A stretch of 64,000 nucleotides of DNA. It comes from Cordia subcordata. Lineage: Eukaryota; Streptophyta; Magnoliopsida; Boraginales; Cordiaceae. The stretch is taken from assembly GCA_028554755.1 (NCBI GenBank), contig JAPTOF010000030.1, positions 1,054,001-1,118,000 of the forward strand, given 5' to 3'. The notes below the pieces were generated by a model. It made no database searches, was not told the origin of the DNA, and saw only the letters and a program-made list of their open reading frames with translations. A program made the position numbers and the translations under genes. How positions within the stretch are numbered: the first letter of the stretch is position 1; every line of letters begins with the position of its first letter. Of this stretch, positions 8,580 through 19,710 are shown in pieces.

Positions 8580-11500
8580 ATTTTTGCTCATGGAATATTA
8601 GGGGATTTAACTCCCCCAATAAGCAAAAGGAAGCAAAGTTGCTGATCAATAAATACCACTTGGATATTCTTTGCCTTTTGGAGAACAAGGTGGTTAGTGC
8701 TGAAAATATCAATCTCATTAGTGCTCATTTTGAAAAATTTGGTTTTTCAAACTACATGGATGATATTATCAAGGGGCGGAAAAAATTTGGCTTTTTTGGA
8801 AGAAAGGGATTAAAGCAACTTGGATTGACTCATGTGACCAAGCTTTGCTCTTTAATTTTGATGATCATGTTCATAAATCCTTCTTTGTTGCCTTCATCTA
8901 TGGCCACAATGAAGCTTCAAAAAGATATGAACTTTGGAGGAAGCTTGAGTATTGGTGTACTTGGTGTGATGAACATGACCTATGTCTCATGGGGGATTTC
9001 AATAAGGTCTTACATTGTGGAGAAAAATCAAACACTTTATCTATCCCAAAGAGTGCTGGTGCGTTCAAGAACTTTGTTGCTAATGCAAAGTTGCAAGAAG
9101 CAAATGCTTATGGTCCACGTTTTACTTGGTCAAATAAAAGCCATAATCAAAACTACTTGGCTAGCAAGCTGGATAGAGCTCTCATCAATGGAACTTGGCT
9201 GCACAATTACCAACACTCTTTTCTTTTGATTGCTAGCCCCAGAGTCTCTGATCATTGCCCCCTTATCATGCAAACATGTAAGTCTTGGAAATCCTCACCA
9301 AAGCCTTTCAAATTTTATAATGTTTGGACCTCTCATTTGGATTTCCTCAAACTTGTTGAAGAAAATTGGTGTACACGAGTCTTTGGTACACCAATGTACA
9401 TCCTTTATCAAAAGCAAAAAGCTTTAAAAATAGCTCTCAAATCCTTTGATAAGGAGCACTTTGCTGCCATACCTTTTGCCATCAAAAAGCTTAAGGAAGA
9501 GCTGGATAGTGTGCAACTTTTTCTCCTTAATGGTGAGCGAGATTTCTCTCATTGATAAGGAAAAACGCATTTTGAGCACATTGGAGGAACTTGAAGCAAA
9601 ACATAAATCCATCCTCTTTCAAAAATTGAGACTTAATTGGATCAAGGATGGAGACACAAACACAAAGTTTTTCCATAATGTTGTTAAAGGTAGGAGGCTC
9701 AAAAATACTATCCATGCCATCAAGAATGAGGAGGGTCATATTCTTATTGAAGAAGCTGAAGTTAAGGATGAATTCATTGGCTTTTTCAAAAGCTTCTTGG
9801 TGCTGATTCTTCCACAACCATCAATGTGGATCTTTTGAGAAATATCTTTGACAAGCAAATTGATCAAGATGTTGCTGCCACCACCATTGCACCTATCACA
9901 AATGAAGAAATCAAGGAGGCACTTTTTTCACTCAACCCAAACAAAAGCCCGGGTCCGGATGGATATACATCTCATTTCTACAAGGCTGCTTGGGAGATTG
10001 TGGGCAATGATGTCCTAAATGCAATCAAATCTTTCTTTCTCTAGCAAGCTACTTAAAGAGGTAAATGCCACTATCATTTCTTTTGTGCCCAAAACCTCAA
10101 ATCCTTCCATGGTCAAGGATTATAGGCCTATTTCTTGCTGTAATACTATCTACAAGTGCATTTCTAAGATTATTGCAAATAGGTTAAAAGCTTGCTTATC
10201 ACACATTATCTCATTGAATCAATCAGCCTTCATGAAGGGTAGACTCATCCATGAAATATTCTTACGGCACATGACATTTTGAGAGGTTATCAAAGGAGAC
10301 ATATCACTTCAAGATGTGCTTTTAAAGTCGACATCATGAAAGCTTTTGATTCCTTAAATTGGAGATTCATTGAATGAACCCTTTTTGCTTTTGGCTTCCC
10401 CAAAAAGTTTGTGGGCTGGATTATGGAGTGCATTAAAACTCCTAGTTTTTGCATTGCCCTAAATGGAGGATTGGAAGGATATTTCTTTGGTGCAAATGGC
10501 ATTTGGCAAGGAGATCCCATCTCCCCTTCCATTTTTGTTCTTTGTATGGAGGTGCTTACATGCATGCTAAACAACTTGGCTTCTAATCTGAGGTTTCACT
10601 TTCACCCAAAGTGTGGGAGCATCAAGCTTAATCATCTTTGTTTTGCAGATGATCTTTTTATCTTTTGTAGAGGGGATATGTATTCAATTGATTGTATCAT
10701 GAGCACATTGAAGACTTTCTCAACTTATTCAGGGCTGGTTGTAAATAATGCAAAGAGTGTGTTCTTCCTTGGAGGGGCCTCAAATGAAGAGAAAAGAGCA
10801 ATTATGAATAGAATTGGGTTTCAAGAGGGTGAGCTTCCAATCCGTTACTTGGGCATTCCACTTGTTTCAAGAAAGCTTAGGAAGAATGATTGATGTTCAC
10901 TCTTGGAAAAAATCAACTCTAAGCTTGATTCATGGAGTAATAATTGGCTTTCTTTTGCGGGAAGACTAGTGCTCATCAAATCCGTCCTCCTCCAAATTTG
11001 TGCTTATTGGGCAAATGCTTTTCTCTTACCAAAAGGTGTTGTGGCAGCCATTGAGTCAAAATTCAAAGCTTTTTTGTAGAGAGGAACTAGTCCAAAGGTG
11101 GCGTGGAAGGAAGTTTGTCTCCCTTTTCAAGAGGGTGGAATTGGTATTTGGAGCATTGAAGAGGTTAATCTTACATACATGGTGAAAATTTTTTGGAGGA
11201 GTTATGCTACTAAAGATTCACTTTGGAGTCAATGGGTTCATGCCAACTATATCAAAGACTCTTCAATTTGGATGTTACATATTCCCAAGGATGTTAGTTG
11301 GGTTTTCAAAACTCTTCTTGGCTGTCGTGTTTTGGCAAAGAGATATATCCAACACAAGATTGGCAATGGAGCAAGCACCTTCTTTTGGATTGACAATTGG
11401 CACAAGGACGGCCTTCTTCTTGAGCATTGGACTAACACAATTCCATATCCCCCACTTCATTCAAAGGTTAGTGATATTTTCACAAATGGTGTTTGGAGTT

Positions 11501-12168
11501 GGCCAATTCACCTCTCCCAAGTTTATGTTCCAGATTTTGAACCTATTGAACAAGCCATGGATAAAATTTTATGGAACCTTTCTCCTAGTGGAAGCTTCTC
11601 TTTCTTCCACACTTGGGATTGTATTAGAAGGAAGGGTACTCATTTTGAAGGTTATCATTACATCTGGCACAAGAGGCATAATCCTAACCATAGCTTCATT
11701 GTTTGGCTTGCTTTCCGTGATCGCCTTAGCACAAAATTCAGAATCTTGCATTGGGGACTCCATATTAACGCAACATGTATTTTTTGTTACATGGGTTGTG
11801 AAACTAGGGAGCATCTTTTCTTTGAATGTTGTTTCACCAGGAGGATTTGGAGAAAAGGCTTGCAACTCACTCTCGTTCCGGAAAATCTGATTTGTTGGCA
11901 TGATATTATCGAGTACTCCACACCTTTTGCTCTTGAAAAGCATTTGAAAGCCACAATTTTCAAGCATCTCCTTGGGGCAGCCATTTACTACATTTGGATT
12001 GAAAGGAATCAACGTATCTTCAAAAACCAAGCTAGAACCGAGGAATTTATATTTGATACTATCTTTAATGATGTTAGAGTTAAACTTACAAATGGTAGAA
12101 AATTCCAGTCTTCTTCTTTGAACAAAACTTTATGTAAATTGTGGAGATTAGATGATGTTGTTGTTTAG
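8576..12168 (+). pseudogene. LINE C ORF2 (endonuclease, RT, zf-RVT)
   Basis: Full-length ORF2 relic of about 1,190 codons. The EEP endonuclease covers about 8576-9540 (WNIRGFN, LLENK, GDFNKV, SDHCPL). The RT covers about 9620-10900 with NPNKSPGPDGYTS, KVDIMKAFDSLNW, and an intact FADD catalytic motif near 10642. The connection and zf-RVT (CIFC at about 11776, HLFFECC) end at LDDVVV. Frameshifts occur near 8785, 9535, 9815, 10040 and 10265, and stops at about 10374, 10891 and 11080. The last 1,071 bases (11098-12168) are open. In the RT, the usual GIRQGD reads GIWQGD. It cannot make active enzyme. Confidence 0.9.
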
Positions 12169-12254
12169 GTTCTTGTACCTCTCCACGTCCTTTGTTCGTG
12201 TAATTTTTTTTGATTATTGGAATATATCCCATCTTACTTGCCCCGCAAAAAAAA
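12169..12254 (+). other. LINE C 3' UTR, tail motif and poly(A)
   Basis: About 78 bp after the ORF2 stop, ending CTTACTTGCCCCGC directly before the A run. The same tail closes most LINE copies in the window, including the ORF1-only family. It is the probable recognition site for ORF2 during priming. Confidence 0.7.
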
Positions 12255-12271
12255 AAAGTTGCTTGGCAAAG
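12255..12271 (+). repeat. Target-site duplication of LINE C, right copy
   Basis: Exact repeat of 6228-6244; ORF2 of LINE B resumes directly behind it. Confidence 0.93.
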
Positions 12272-12579
12272 CTTGCTGCTCCCATTACCTTTGAGGAAAT
12301 CAAAACAACTCTTTTCTCCATTAATCCAAACAAGAGCCCGGGGCCGGATGGCTATACTTCACATTTCTACAAGATGGCCTGGGAGGTTGTTGGGGAAGAT
12401 GTGCACAAAGCAGTAAAGTCTTTTTTCCACTCCTCAAAGTTGCTCCAAGAGGTATAGATTGTGGAGATTAGAAGATGTTGTTGTTTAGGTTCTTGTACTT
12501 CTTCACATCTTTTGTACATGTAAACTTTTGATATTTGGAATATAACCAATCTTACTTGCCCACAAAAAAAAAAAAAAAA
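12272..12579 (+). pseudogene. LINE B ORF2 3' part, deleted, with 3' end
   Basis: Continuation of ORF2 of B: RT N-terminus (NPNKSPGPDGYTSHFYKMAW) up to LLQEV at 12451, then a direct join to the final codons and stop (WRLEDVVV, about 12488). The rest of RT and the complete zf-RVT are lost in one internal deletion. The 3' UTR ends TCTTACTTGCCCAC and about 17 A. Since both ends of the element are present, the deletion happened either in the template RNA or after insertion. Confidence 0.85.
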
Positions 12580-14735
12580 CCAGCCATCGCATCATCCCCC
12601 GCCATTAAACCTAAACACTTTACCATACCCATCCCCTTGCTCTAACCATTAGTTTTTCATGGCAAGAAAGAAGAAAGTTTCTTTCTCACCTACAAGAACT
12701 AGCACATGGCTCAAGGGAAAGAAACATGATTTGGGAACTAACTCTAAAGCAATATCGGGTTGTTCTTTCTCAAACTTTGAGGTTGATTCATCCTCTTCAC
12801 CTCATTCTAGTGGAGATGCTCAATCAACCTCAAGATCGTTTTTCAAAGAAGTTTATGATGCACTTGAAGATGGTCATTCTTACAAGGAACACATTGATGT
12901 GTATAATAATGCCAAGGCTGAGTTAGTGAGGAACCTCACCATCAAAACCCAATCACGCTCTCCACCTTCACCAAACTCTAGATTAGATACTAGTCCCTGC
13001 ATCAAAATATCGAAAATGGAACTTTCCAAGCTCCTTTTCCATTCTCCTTTATAAAGCCCCTTAAAATCCAGTTCGTCAAGTCCATCTAAGCTTGATGTTT
13101 CCACATCTAAAGCCTCCTCATCTGTTCAAGAAGTTTCAACCGAAAAGGATAGGGGAAAGGATTTTAGTTATTTACCCACTAGATATGAAAGAGAGCAAGG
13201 ACTGGACAATGCTTTTGCACCCAGGATTGAGCCCCTCTCTCCTAATCACCTCAGCAACTTTTCAGGCCCTCCCAAGCATAAATTGACAACTCAAAAGGGA
13301 AGTGAGCTCATGCATTCAGATTTTAAAAATTTGTGTGCTGGCCCACGTGAATATCTTGAGGATTTCCCCTCACTTGTAATTGCTCCAGCTGGCAACTCAA
13401 TGCCAAATTAGCGACAAGCTAAAGATGATGTGGTAGCCAACTATGCAAATAAAGAAAAGCATCTTCATGAAACTATTCAGCAATCTTCTTCTCTAGAAAC
13501 AGAAGAACTTCGAGTTCCTCCTCCACTCAAGCATGGTGAACGTTTACAAGCAAGCTCTTCCATTTTAAGGGACGAATTGAAGAGATGAAATGATGAGAAT
13601 GCAAGCAAAGCCCCTCCTAAAGCTCGTCAAAAAGCTCAAGGGATTGTAATGCAAAACCTAGCACAAGCAACCAGCCAACACAATGCTTGGGGAGATGTTT
13701 TTACTGAGCATATGGATACCAATCTTAAATTTGATGAAGAGCATGTTTACAATATTATTGATGGGAAAAGGGAAGTAGTTGACCTCTTGGATGACTTATA
13801 TGAAGATGAAGACAATTTTGGAGTCATTGCTTAGTTGGGCAGTTTCTTGGTGCTCTTCCTCCATTTTTCCTAATAAAAAACATGGTTGAGTTTGCCTGGA
13901 AGAAATTTGGAACGGTTGACATACACACTAAAGGAAAAGGGTCTCTTTCTTTTCAAATTTGAAAATGAAGATATTTGTCAAAAAGTTCTTCGACAACTTT
14001 GGCATATGAATCATAGGCCACTCTTGTTAAGGAAATAGGAGCCTAACCTTGAAATTGTGAACTTATCTTGCAATAAAGTACCTATTTGTGTTAAACTTTG
14101 GGATGTCCCAATGAGTCTTTACTCCAAAAGAGGACTTGGCTATATTGCTTCATTCATTGGAATACCAATTCAAATGGATTCTCTCACCGACTCAAGGAGA
14201 TATTTGGAGTTTGCTAGGGTTTGCATTGAAGTGGACTTGGAAGGAAACCTCTCGGACATTGTCTTTCCAAAATTAAGGAATGGTACAAGAGTCAAAGTTG
14301 AGGTCGAGTATGCTTGGAACCAACTAAGTGTATTAATTGCAAAATGGTTGGTCATGTGGAAGACTTTTGTCCATTGAAGGCTAAACCCCAACTTCAAAAG
14401 CAACCCAACAAGCAGCCCCTAAGACTCACCATGAATGGCAGCCCATGAATAAAAACAATCCTCTTTGAAGATCCACTTCCCTTCTAAGGAATCCTTATTG
14501 AAAGGTTGACCTAACAAGGAGAAGGAGAGAACTTCTTGGCCCCTAAACTCAAATGTTGCACTTGCCCCTCATGCTCTAAAATGAAGCAAACAAACCACTT
14601 TGAGGTTCTTGATCAAGTAGGGGACATTGAAGTTGATGAGTTGAACAAAAATGATTAGCCTAGTTTGATGATGGAATGCATCAAGGATGGCAATCCAAAT
14701 GCTAATGGCAATCCTCTTTTGGGGCAAAGGTGTAG
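12580..14735 (+). pseudogene. LINE D: ORF1 relic with partial 5' UTR
   Basis: Leader sequence from 12580, start MARKKKVSFSP at 12659, then an ORF1 of the same family with many stops (first at 13052) and shifts. Recognisable parts are the Ser-rich N-terminus (DSSSSPHSSGDAQSTS), the WGDVFTEHMDTNLKFDEEH region before DUF4283, the conserved KRGLGYIASFIG and FARVCIEVDLEG blocks, and a degraded knuckle near 14335. The C-terminal tail fades out near 14735. ORF2 is missing. Much older than B or C judging by the number of breaks. Bases 14736-14823 show nothing I can name. Confidence 0.8.
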
Positions 14736-14823
14736 GATCGATATTATTAAGTGTGATGTATCCTAGTCCATATTTTCAAAAATTCTACCAAGAAAACATG
14801 CTAGGAAAATAAAATAACCACAA

Positions 14824-15399
14824 GTGAAAATTGTGGACGGAGTTAGGAAAGTTGAAGATCCACCGGGAGAGATTTATGATGAAGGTGATAGTCTTTGGAC
14901 ACATTGTTTGGTTGGACAATTCCTAGGCGCTCCACCACCTCTCTTTTTGATTAGAAATATAGTGGAATATGCTTGGTGGAGATATGGAAAAGTTGAAATC
15001 ATCAACAAAGGAAAGGGACTTTTCCTTTTCAAATTTGAAAAAGAAGAATTTTGTCAATGAGTCCTTCAACAACTTTGGCATGTCAATTATAGACCTTTGC
15101 TTCTTCGAAAATGGAGGCCGAACCTTGAGTATGTTAATTTGAATTGCAATAAGGTTCCAATTTGGGTTAAACTAAGAGATTTCCCAATTAGCCTATGGTT
15201 TAAAAGGGGATTAAGCTATGTTGCCTCTTTCATTGGTTCTCCAATCCAAATGGATGCTTTAACAGAGTCTAGAAGGAATTTAGAGTTTGCTAGGCTTTGT
15301 ATTGAGGTAAATCTTGATGACCTTCCCGATGTTATTTACCCCAAGCTTAGGGATGGCTCTTATGCAAAGGTGGAGGTTGAATATGCTTGGAATCAATGA
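14824..15399 (+). pseudogene. LINE E ORF1, first part
   Basis: 5'-truncated ORF1 starting just before DUF4283 (KIVDGVRKVEDPPGE, WTHCLVGQFLGAPPPLFLI). One TGA stop at 15058 interrupts an otherwise open frame through KRGLSYVASFIGSP and FARLCIEVNLDD to VEVEYAW. The frame is then cut by element F and resumes at 17300 with the zinc knuckle. Confidence 0.85.
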
Positions 15400-15405
15400 A
15401 ATGTT
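15391..15405 (+). repeat. Target-site duplication of F, left copy
   Basis: AATCAATGAAATGTT; the right copy at 17300-17314 is AACCAATGAAATGTT (one mismatch). The mismatch turns the codon context of LINE E (AWKPMKC) into a stop, so it arose after insertion. Confidence 0.88.
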
Positions 15406-17299
15406 TTTTTTTTTTTGCGAGTTAAGTGAGAATTTTATTAATCGCAATTTGGTACAAACCATCCATTACCCCTAAGTCAAGGATACAACATAAAATTCTG
15501 TGGCTAGACTTGAGGGGTATGAAACAAACAAAAGAGAAAATCTCCTAACACTACAAACAAAAGAACAAAGATGATTACTCAAAGAGCAAAACAAAGAAAA
15601 AATCAAAGTCAAGTAGGAAAAGGGAGGGGGAGCTATAATTCAACGGGGAACCAGCCCTCGATTCAACAACTCCTTTCCTCCCACAATAATCAAAAGCTTC
15701 TTCATGGATCCCTTCATTCTGCTCATCCTTCTCATATTTTACCCCAACATTCTTTTCAATCAAGGAGGCATTTTCAACTTCATTGGGGAATCTACATCCT
15801 TGGCTGCCCTATCAATACCCTTTTCATTTTCAACCTCAACCAAATTTCTATCATTTTCCTCTTCAAGATTTGCAAACTGATTTGAGCAAGAAGTTTTTTC
15901 AACTTTTGAAATCAAAACTATTGTGCCTCGGAAAGGCGACACATTTGTAATAGGCTTCCACATTTTCTTCGTATGAGCATTCTTCCACTCATTTCTTCCT
16001 CTTTCATTCTTAACTTCATTGGGAGAAACTTGTCTGGGAACATGATTTTGTCGCATACGAGGGCAAGAAGATGAAGTTTGACCAACAATTTTGCAAGTGG
16101 AGCAAATGATGGGTTTCCAAGCATATTCAATATCAACCTTAACGCATTCACCATTCCTTATTTTTACATAAGTAAAATTCGGTACCTCTTAAAGGTCTAT
16201 CTCAATACACACTCTAGCAAAGCCAACAAAAGTCCGAGACTCCGTGAGCTTGTCCATTTGCAATGGATATAAAATTGTGCTCGCGATATAGCTCAAGCCA
16301 CACCTAGTAATCAAAGAACAAGGTACATTTCTAAATTTGACCCAAAGTGGAACCTGATCCCAACTAAAATTAATCAATTATGCTTCTGCATCCTATTCCT
16401 GAGAAGGAGTGGTCTATGATTCACGTACTAAAGTTGCTCCAAGACTTGTTCACAATATTCTTCATTCTCAAATCTAAACACAAAGAAACCATGTTCCAAA
16501 GACTTAATTTCAATATGACCATATTGTTTCCATTGTGTCTCAACCATTTTTTTGATAAGGAAAAAAGGAGGTGGTCTATTAATGAATTGGCCAATAAGAC
16601 AATGATGCCAATGTTCATCACCCTTAACAAACACATCATTGGGAAGGGCAGGCCCAGTAAGCCCATTTCTTCAATAGGAGCAAAAAATTCAAGCTTGCGG
16701 GTGAAAGAAAGTTTACCAATGAACGTACTTTGCCAATCTTTGTTCTTCCTCCAAGGGTTTTGTTCCTCATGAATGGATGCATCAACATTTTCTTGACTGG
16801 GCTGGATTGCAATGCTTTGCGTTTTTGCATCACCATGGAATTTTCCAACCAAGTTATTTGGAGAAAAAAGTGTTGGCACATGACTTGACTGATTTGGTGA
16901 TGTGGAATAAGATGGCACATGACTTGGCTGAAAAGTATGGATATTGTCCATGTTGGAGAGAGTAGTGGAAATATTTTTACGATCCAGCTGGGGGGAGGCC
17001 AAAAAATTTGGGTTGTTTATTTGGCTTTAGACAAGATGACCTGCTAGTTTTTTAGCAAAGGACGAAATAGAACTTGAATCAACTGGTTATTAACTAATGG
17101 AGGGAAATCCTCCATATTTGCACTTGAAAAATTATTTCTTAAAGATTCTTTGCTGCCCATGTCAGACAAGTAGAGCATTGAGCTATTGAGACCAAAAGAG
17201 CCACCTAATTTGCTACCATTTCCAGCTAGTACAGCCAAAAATCCGTTGGTTATTACCCGATCTTGGCTTTGACCAAAATTTGGATTGTATGAAGGTGGA
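15406..17299 (-). mobile_element. Element F: ORF1-only LINE (family 2), 5'-truncated
   Basis: Minus-strand insertion with poly(A) (poly(T) at 15404-15416), 3' tail CTCACTTAACTCGC and a 15-bp TSD. Read 5'->3' it holds an ORF1 N-terminal part (17238-17044, 17002-16421), DUF4283 (HWHHCLIGQFINRPPPFFLI, about 16634-16430), the block SYIASTILYPLQMDKLTES and GFARVCIEIDL (16377-16189), a knuckle near 16100-16060 and an ORF1 tail ending at 15760. A 3' UTR of about 350 bp follows directly. No endonuclease or RT sequence is present. The knuckle reads CSTCKIVGQTSSSC, with His replaced by Gln. Several frameshifts. Confidence 0.85.
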
Positions 17300-17314
17300 A
17301 ACCAATGAAATGTT
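17300..17314 (+). repeat. Target-site duplication of F, right copy
   Basis: AACCAATGAAATGTT, the unmutated form of 15391-15405, in frame with the knuckle of LINE E. Confidence 0.88.
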
Positions 17315-17784
17315 CACAATGTAAGATGATTGGGCATAAAGAAAACAATTGTCTACAACAACAAAAAGCTCAACATCAAGGTCAACAACCAAGAAATATA
17401 CAAAAGCAAAATGCTCCAAGTGTATCAAAACCAAGGTATCATTATGAATGGAAATCAAATGGTAGGAAAAGCACAAATGCAAACAAGAAAGATGCAAAGC
17501 TTAATGAGGCAACTAGCTCAAAAAACCTTGAAGATGGTCCTAAGGTCATCTCTTCAAAAGATATTGCACCCATCAAGGATGCTAGAGAGCCACCCAAGAT
17601 AAATCATAATCAAATGCCAATTGGTCTTTGTTCTCGGCCACACTCTCTAAAGCAAGGTACACCTTTCAACCCTTCATGTCCTTTGGCCCAAAAGAATCAT
17701 TTTGAAATCCTTGATAGATATGGTGATGTTGAGGAAGGAGAAATAAATGATAAACAGTTACAAATTCAGCATCAAAATCATTAG
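17315..17784 (+). pseudogene. LINE E ORF1, second part (zinc knuckle, tail)
   Basis: Continues the ORF1 of E after insertion F: knuckle CSQCKMIGHKENNC, a Gln-rich stretch and the conserved tail NHFEILDRYGDVEEGEI, stop TAG at 17782. The open frame over about 155 codons shows moderate age. The ORF2 start follows 28 bases later rather than overlapping, probably after small indels. Confidence 0.82.
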
Positions 17785-17812
17785 AGCATGTTGATCCCCC
17801 CTCATTGTCTTT

Positions 17813-18402
17813 ATGATCTTTTGCACATGGAATATTAAGGGATTTAATTCCCTTTGCAAACAAAAGGAACTTCAACTTATGATAAATAAGTACCACTTGG
17901 ATATTTTTTGTATCTTGGAATCTAAAGTGGTGAATAAAGATAGCATGCAAACTAATGAGTTGAATTTTGGAAAAATGGGCTTTGACAACTTTGTGGATGA
18001 TAATACTAAAGGAAGACTTTGGCTCTTTTGGAAGAAGGATATCTTTGCCAAAGTTATTGATACTTTTGATCAAGGCATCCTTTGTTATTTCATATTTCTT
18101 CATCAATCTTTTGTTGTGGCTTTTATTTATGGGAGAAATGAAGCATCAAGAAGACTTTCTCTTTGGAAAAGAATTGAACTTTGGAGCACTTGGTGTGTCA
18201 ATGGGAGTTTTTGCACTCTTGGTGATTTTAATGAAATCCTTCATTGTGGAGATAGATCTAGCACTCATACCATTCCTAGAAGTGCTTGGGATTTCAAAAG
18301 ATGCATTCAAAAGTCTAATATTCGTGAGCTCAAAGCCTTGGGACTACATTACACTTGGACAAATCGAAGCTCGCATCTCTTGGCTAGCTAACTTGATAGA
18401 GC
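17813..18402 (+). pseudogene. LINE E ORF2 start (endonuclease, truncated)
   Basis: Starts MIFCTWNIKGFNSLCK and stays open to 18391. It contains the endonuclease motifs WNIKG, LESK (catalytic Glu), GDFNEI and the FTWTNRSS-like HYTWTNRSS. It is lost shortly after LDRA. The SDHCPL block, RT and zf-RVT are missing. About 28 unassigned bases separate it from the poly(T) of element G. Confidence 0.82.
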
Positions 18403-18430
18403 TTTTGAACTCTTTGGAGAAGGGGCTCTC

Positions 18431-19611
18431 TTTTTTCGCGAAGAAAGTGAGATTAAGATAAAAGGAAGTACGATACAAAAGAGGCCAAGGAGGCAGCCCT
18501 ATACAAGAATATCTTCAAGCCTCCAAGATTTGCAAAGAGATTTGTTAATACAAGAGGAAGTAAATTTCCTTCCCATGGAACATTTTAGCCTAATATGATT
18601 TACAATGGACGAGAAAATATGCTCTTCAGTTTTAAATACTTTGCTGAATTCTCTGTTGTTCCTTTCAATCCAAATGTGATAAATTGTGGCTCCCACCAAG
18701 TGCTTCAAGATAGTTGCTTTGAGACTCTTTTCAAGAGCAAAGGGTGTAATGTATGCCAAGATATCATCCCAATTTGTCAAATTTGTGTGAACCACAGTGA
18801 GTTGAAGTCCCCGCTTCCAGATTCTTTTGGTGAAGCAACAATCAAAGAAAAGATGATTTCGAGTTTCACTTCCCATGTTGCAAAAGATACAAGTAGGATT
18901 GATATCTTTCCCCCAAGATAGTAATCTGAATTTTGTGTTGAGCCTATCCCAACAAGCAAGCCAGCAAATGAAAGCATGTTTTGGAGTGTGTCCCTTGAAC
19001 CAAATGAGATTGTGCCATTTTGCCTTTTCTTTTTTTGCTCTGAAATGCTCCCAAGTATGCTTGAAACTAAAAGTGCCGTTTGGGGAGAGATCCCAAATGT
19101 AAGAATCAGCATTTTCCTCATTAAGGAGAAGGGGGGGAAGATCGACATGCAAAAGATGAATAGGCCAACTCCAAGTATGGTGATGAAAAACATCACTAAC
19201 CTTTGCAAAGTAATGTGGTGAAGGGAAAATGGAGCTCCAATGGCTGTCAAGAATTCCCCTCGGATGCCATTTATCGTGCCAAAAAAGAGTGTTTTTCCCA
19301 TCTCCCACGGAATGGGTGATAAGATTCCTTGCAATGTCATGGCATCTAATCAGCATTTTAAGAATCCAACTAGCATCTTTTGGAGTGGTGATGGTCCAAA
19401 TTGATTTATTCTTGATATAATTCAAATGAACCCATTTACTCCAAATTGATTCCCTCCGCGAATACATTCTCGAAAAACTCTTAAGAAGTGAGATGATATT
19501 TAGGTCCTCAATTTTCCGAACATTTAGCCCCCCCTCCTCAAATGGGAAACAAACATCCTTCCAAGCAATTTTTGCACCTGTGTCCCGCCATAAGAAAGCC
19601 TTGAATTTTGA
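18431..19611 (-). mobile_element. LINE G, 5'-truncated (zf-RVT end)
   Basis: Minus-strand LINE 3' end: poly(T) 18431-18436, tail CTCACTTTCTTCGCG, 3' UTR, then the ORF2 C-terminus. It is nearly identical to W (50024-51400) and to the end of J (24028-24724), so it belongs to a subfamily separate from B/C. The 5' end stops inside SKFKAFLWRD at about 19611. No matching TSD is seen: the sequence on the other side is a plus-strand leader fragment. Confidence 0.88.
18499..19611 (-). CDS. G ORF2 C-terminus (zf-RVT)
   Basis: Open frame of about 370 codons without its natural start. It encodes the post-RT linker (AFLWRDTGAKIAWKDVCFPF, IEDLN, SIWSKWVHLNYIK, WHDKWHPRG) and zf-RVT with CIFCNMGSETRNHLFFDCC, ending SWRLEDILV. 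The role in a complete ORF2 is in RNA and DNA handling behind the RT. Truncated, so not functional, but the clean frame shows a young copy. Confidence 0.82.
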   Translation of the reverse strand, partial: SKFKAFLWRDTGAKIAWKDVCFPFEEGGLNVRKIEDLNIISLLKSFSRMYSRRESIWSKWVHLNYIKNKSIWTITTPKDASWILKMLIRCHDIARNLITHSVGDGKNTLFWHDKWHPRGILDSHWSSIFPSPHYFAKVSDVFHHHTWSWPIHLLHVDLPPLLLNEENADSYIWDLSPNGTFSFKHTWEHFRAKKEKAKWHNLIWFKGHTPKHAFICWLACWDRLNTKFRLLSWGKDINPTCIFCNMGSETRNHLFFDCCFTKRIWKRGLQLTVVHTNLTNWDDILAYITPFALEKSLKATILKHLVGATIYHIWIERNNREFSKVFKTEEHIFSSIVNHIRLKCSMGRKFTSSCINKSLCKSWRLEDILV

Positions 19612-19710
19612 TACGTGCCACTTTTCCACCATCACCAACACCACACGACATCCCCAAAACACCATCTTCCATTAACCTACTCACTCTTACCAAACCTATC
19701 CCTTAGCCTC
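19612..19710 (+). other. LINE 5' UTR fragment
   Basis: C/A-rich leader sequence (CCACCATCACCAACACCAC, then CATTAACCTACTCACTCTTACC) resembling the leaders before ORF1 in B and D. It is cut by the poly(T) of H. No coding part follows. Confidence 0.55.

Larger units (their letters stand above)
6245..12254 (+). mobile_element. LINE C, essentially full-length
   Basis: A 6.0-kb L1-type LINE: 5' UTR 6245-6456, ORF1 6457-8579, ORF2 8576-12168, 3' UTR of about 78 bp ending CTTACTTGCCCCGC, then about 11 A. A perfect 17-bp TSD inside ORF2 of LINE B flanks it. It is the best reference copy for the autonomous family here. Both ORFs carry frameshifts and stops, so it is dead. Its 3' half is almost the same as B1. 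Confidence 0.94.
1091..12579 (+). mobile_element. LINE B, carrying nested B1 and C
   Basis: L1-type LINE on the plus strand: CT-rich 5' UTR, ORF1 (1263-3078 plus 4727-4953), ORF2 (4950-6244 plus 12272-12488), short 3' UTR and poly(A) to about 12579. Two younger LINEs interrupt it: B1 (3079-4712) in ORF1 and C (6245-12254) in ORF2, each with a clear target-site duplication. ORF2 also has an internal deletion at about 12451 that joins the RT N-terminus to the last codons, removing most of RT and all of zf-RVT. The B copy itself may have inserted into the 5' UTR of LINE D: the 9-mer AACCAGCCA occurs at 1147-1155 and again just after the poly(A) at 12578-12586. In that case B proper starts at 1156. 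Confidence 0.85.
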
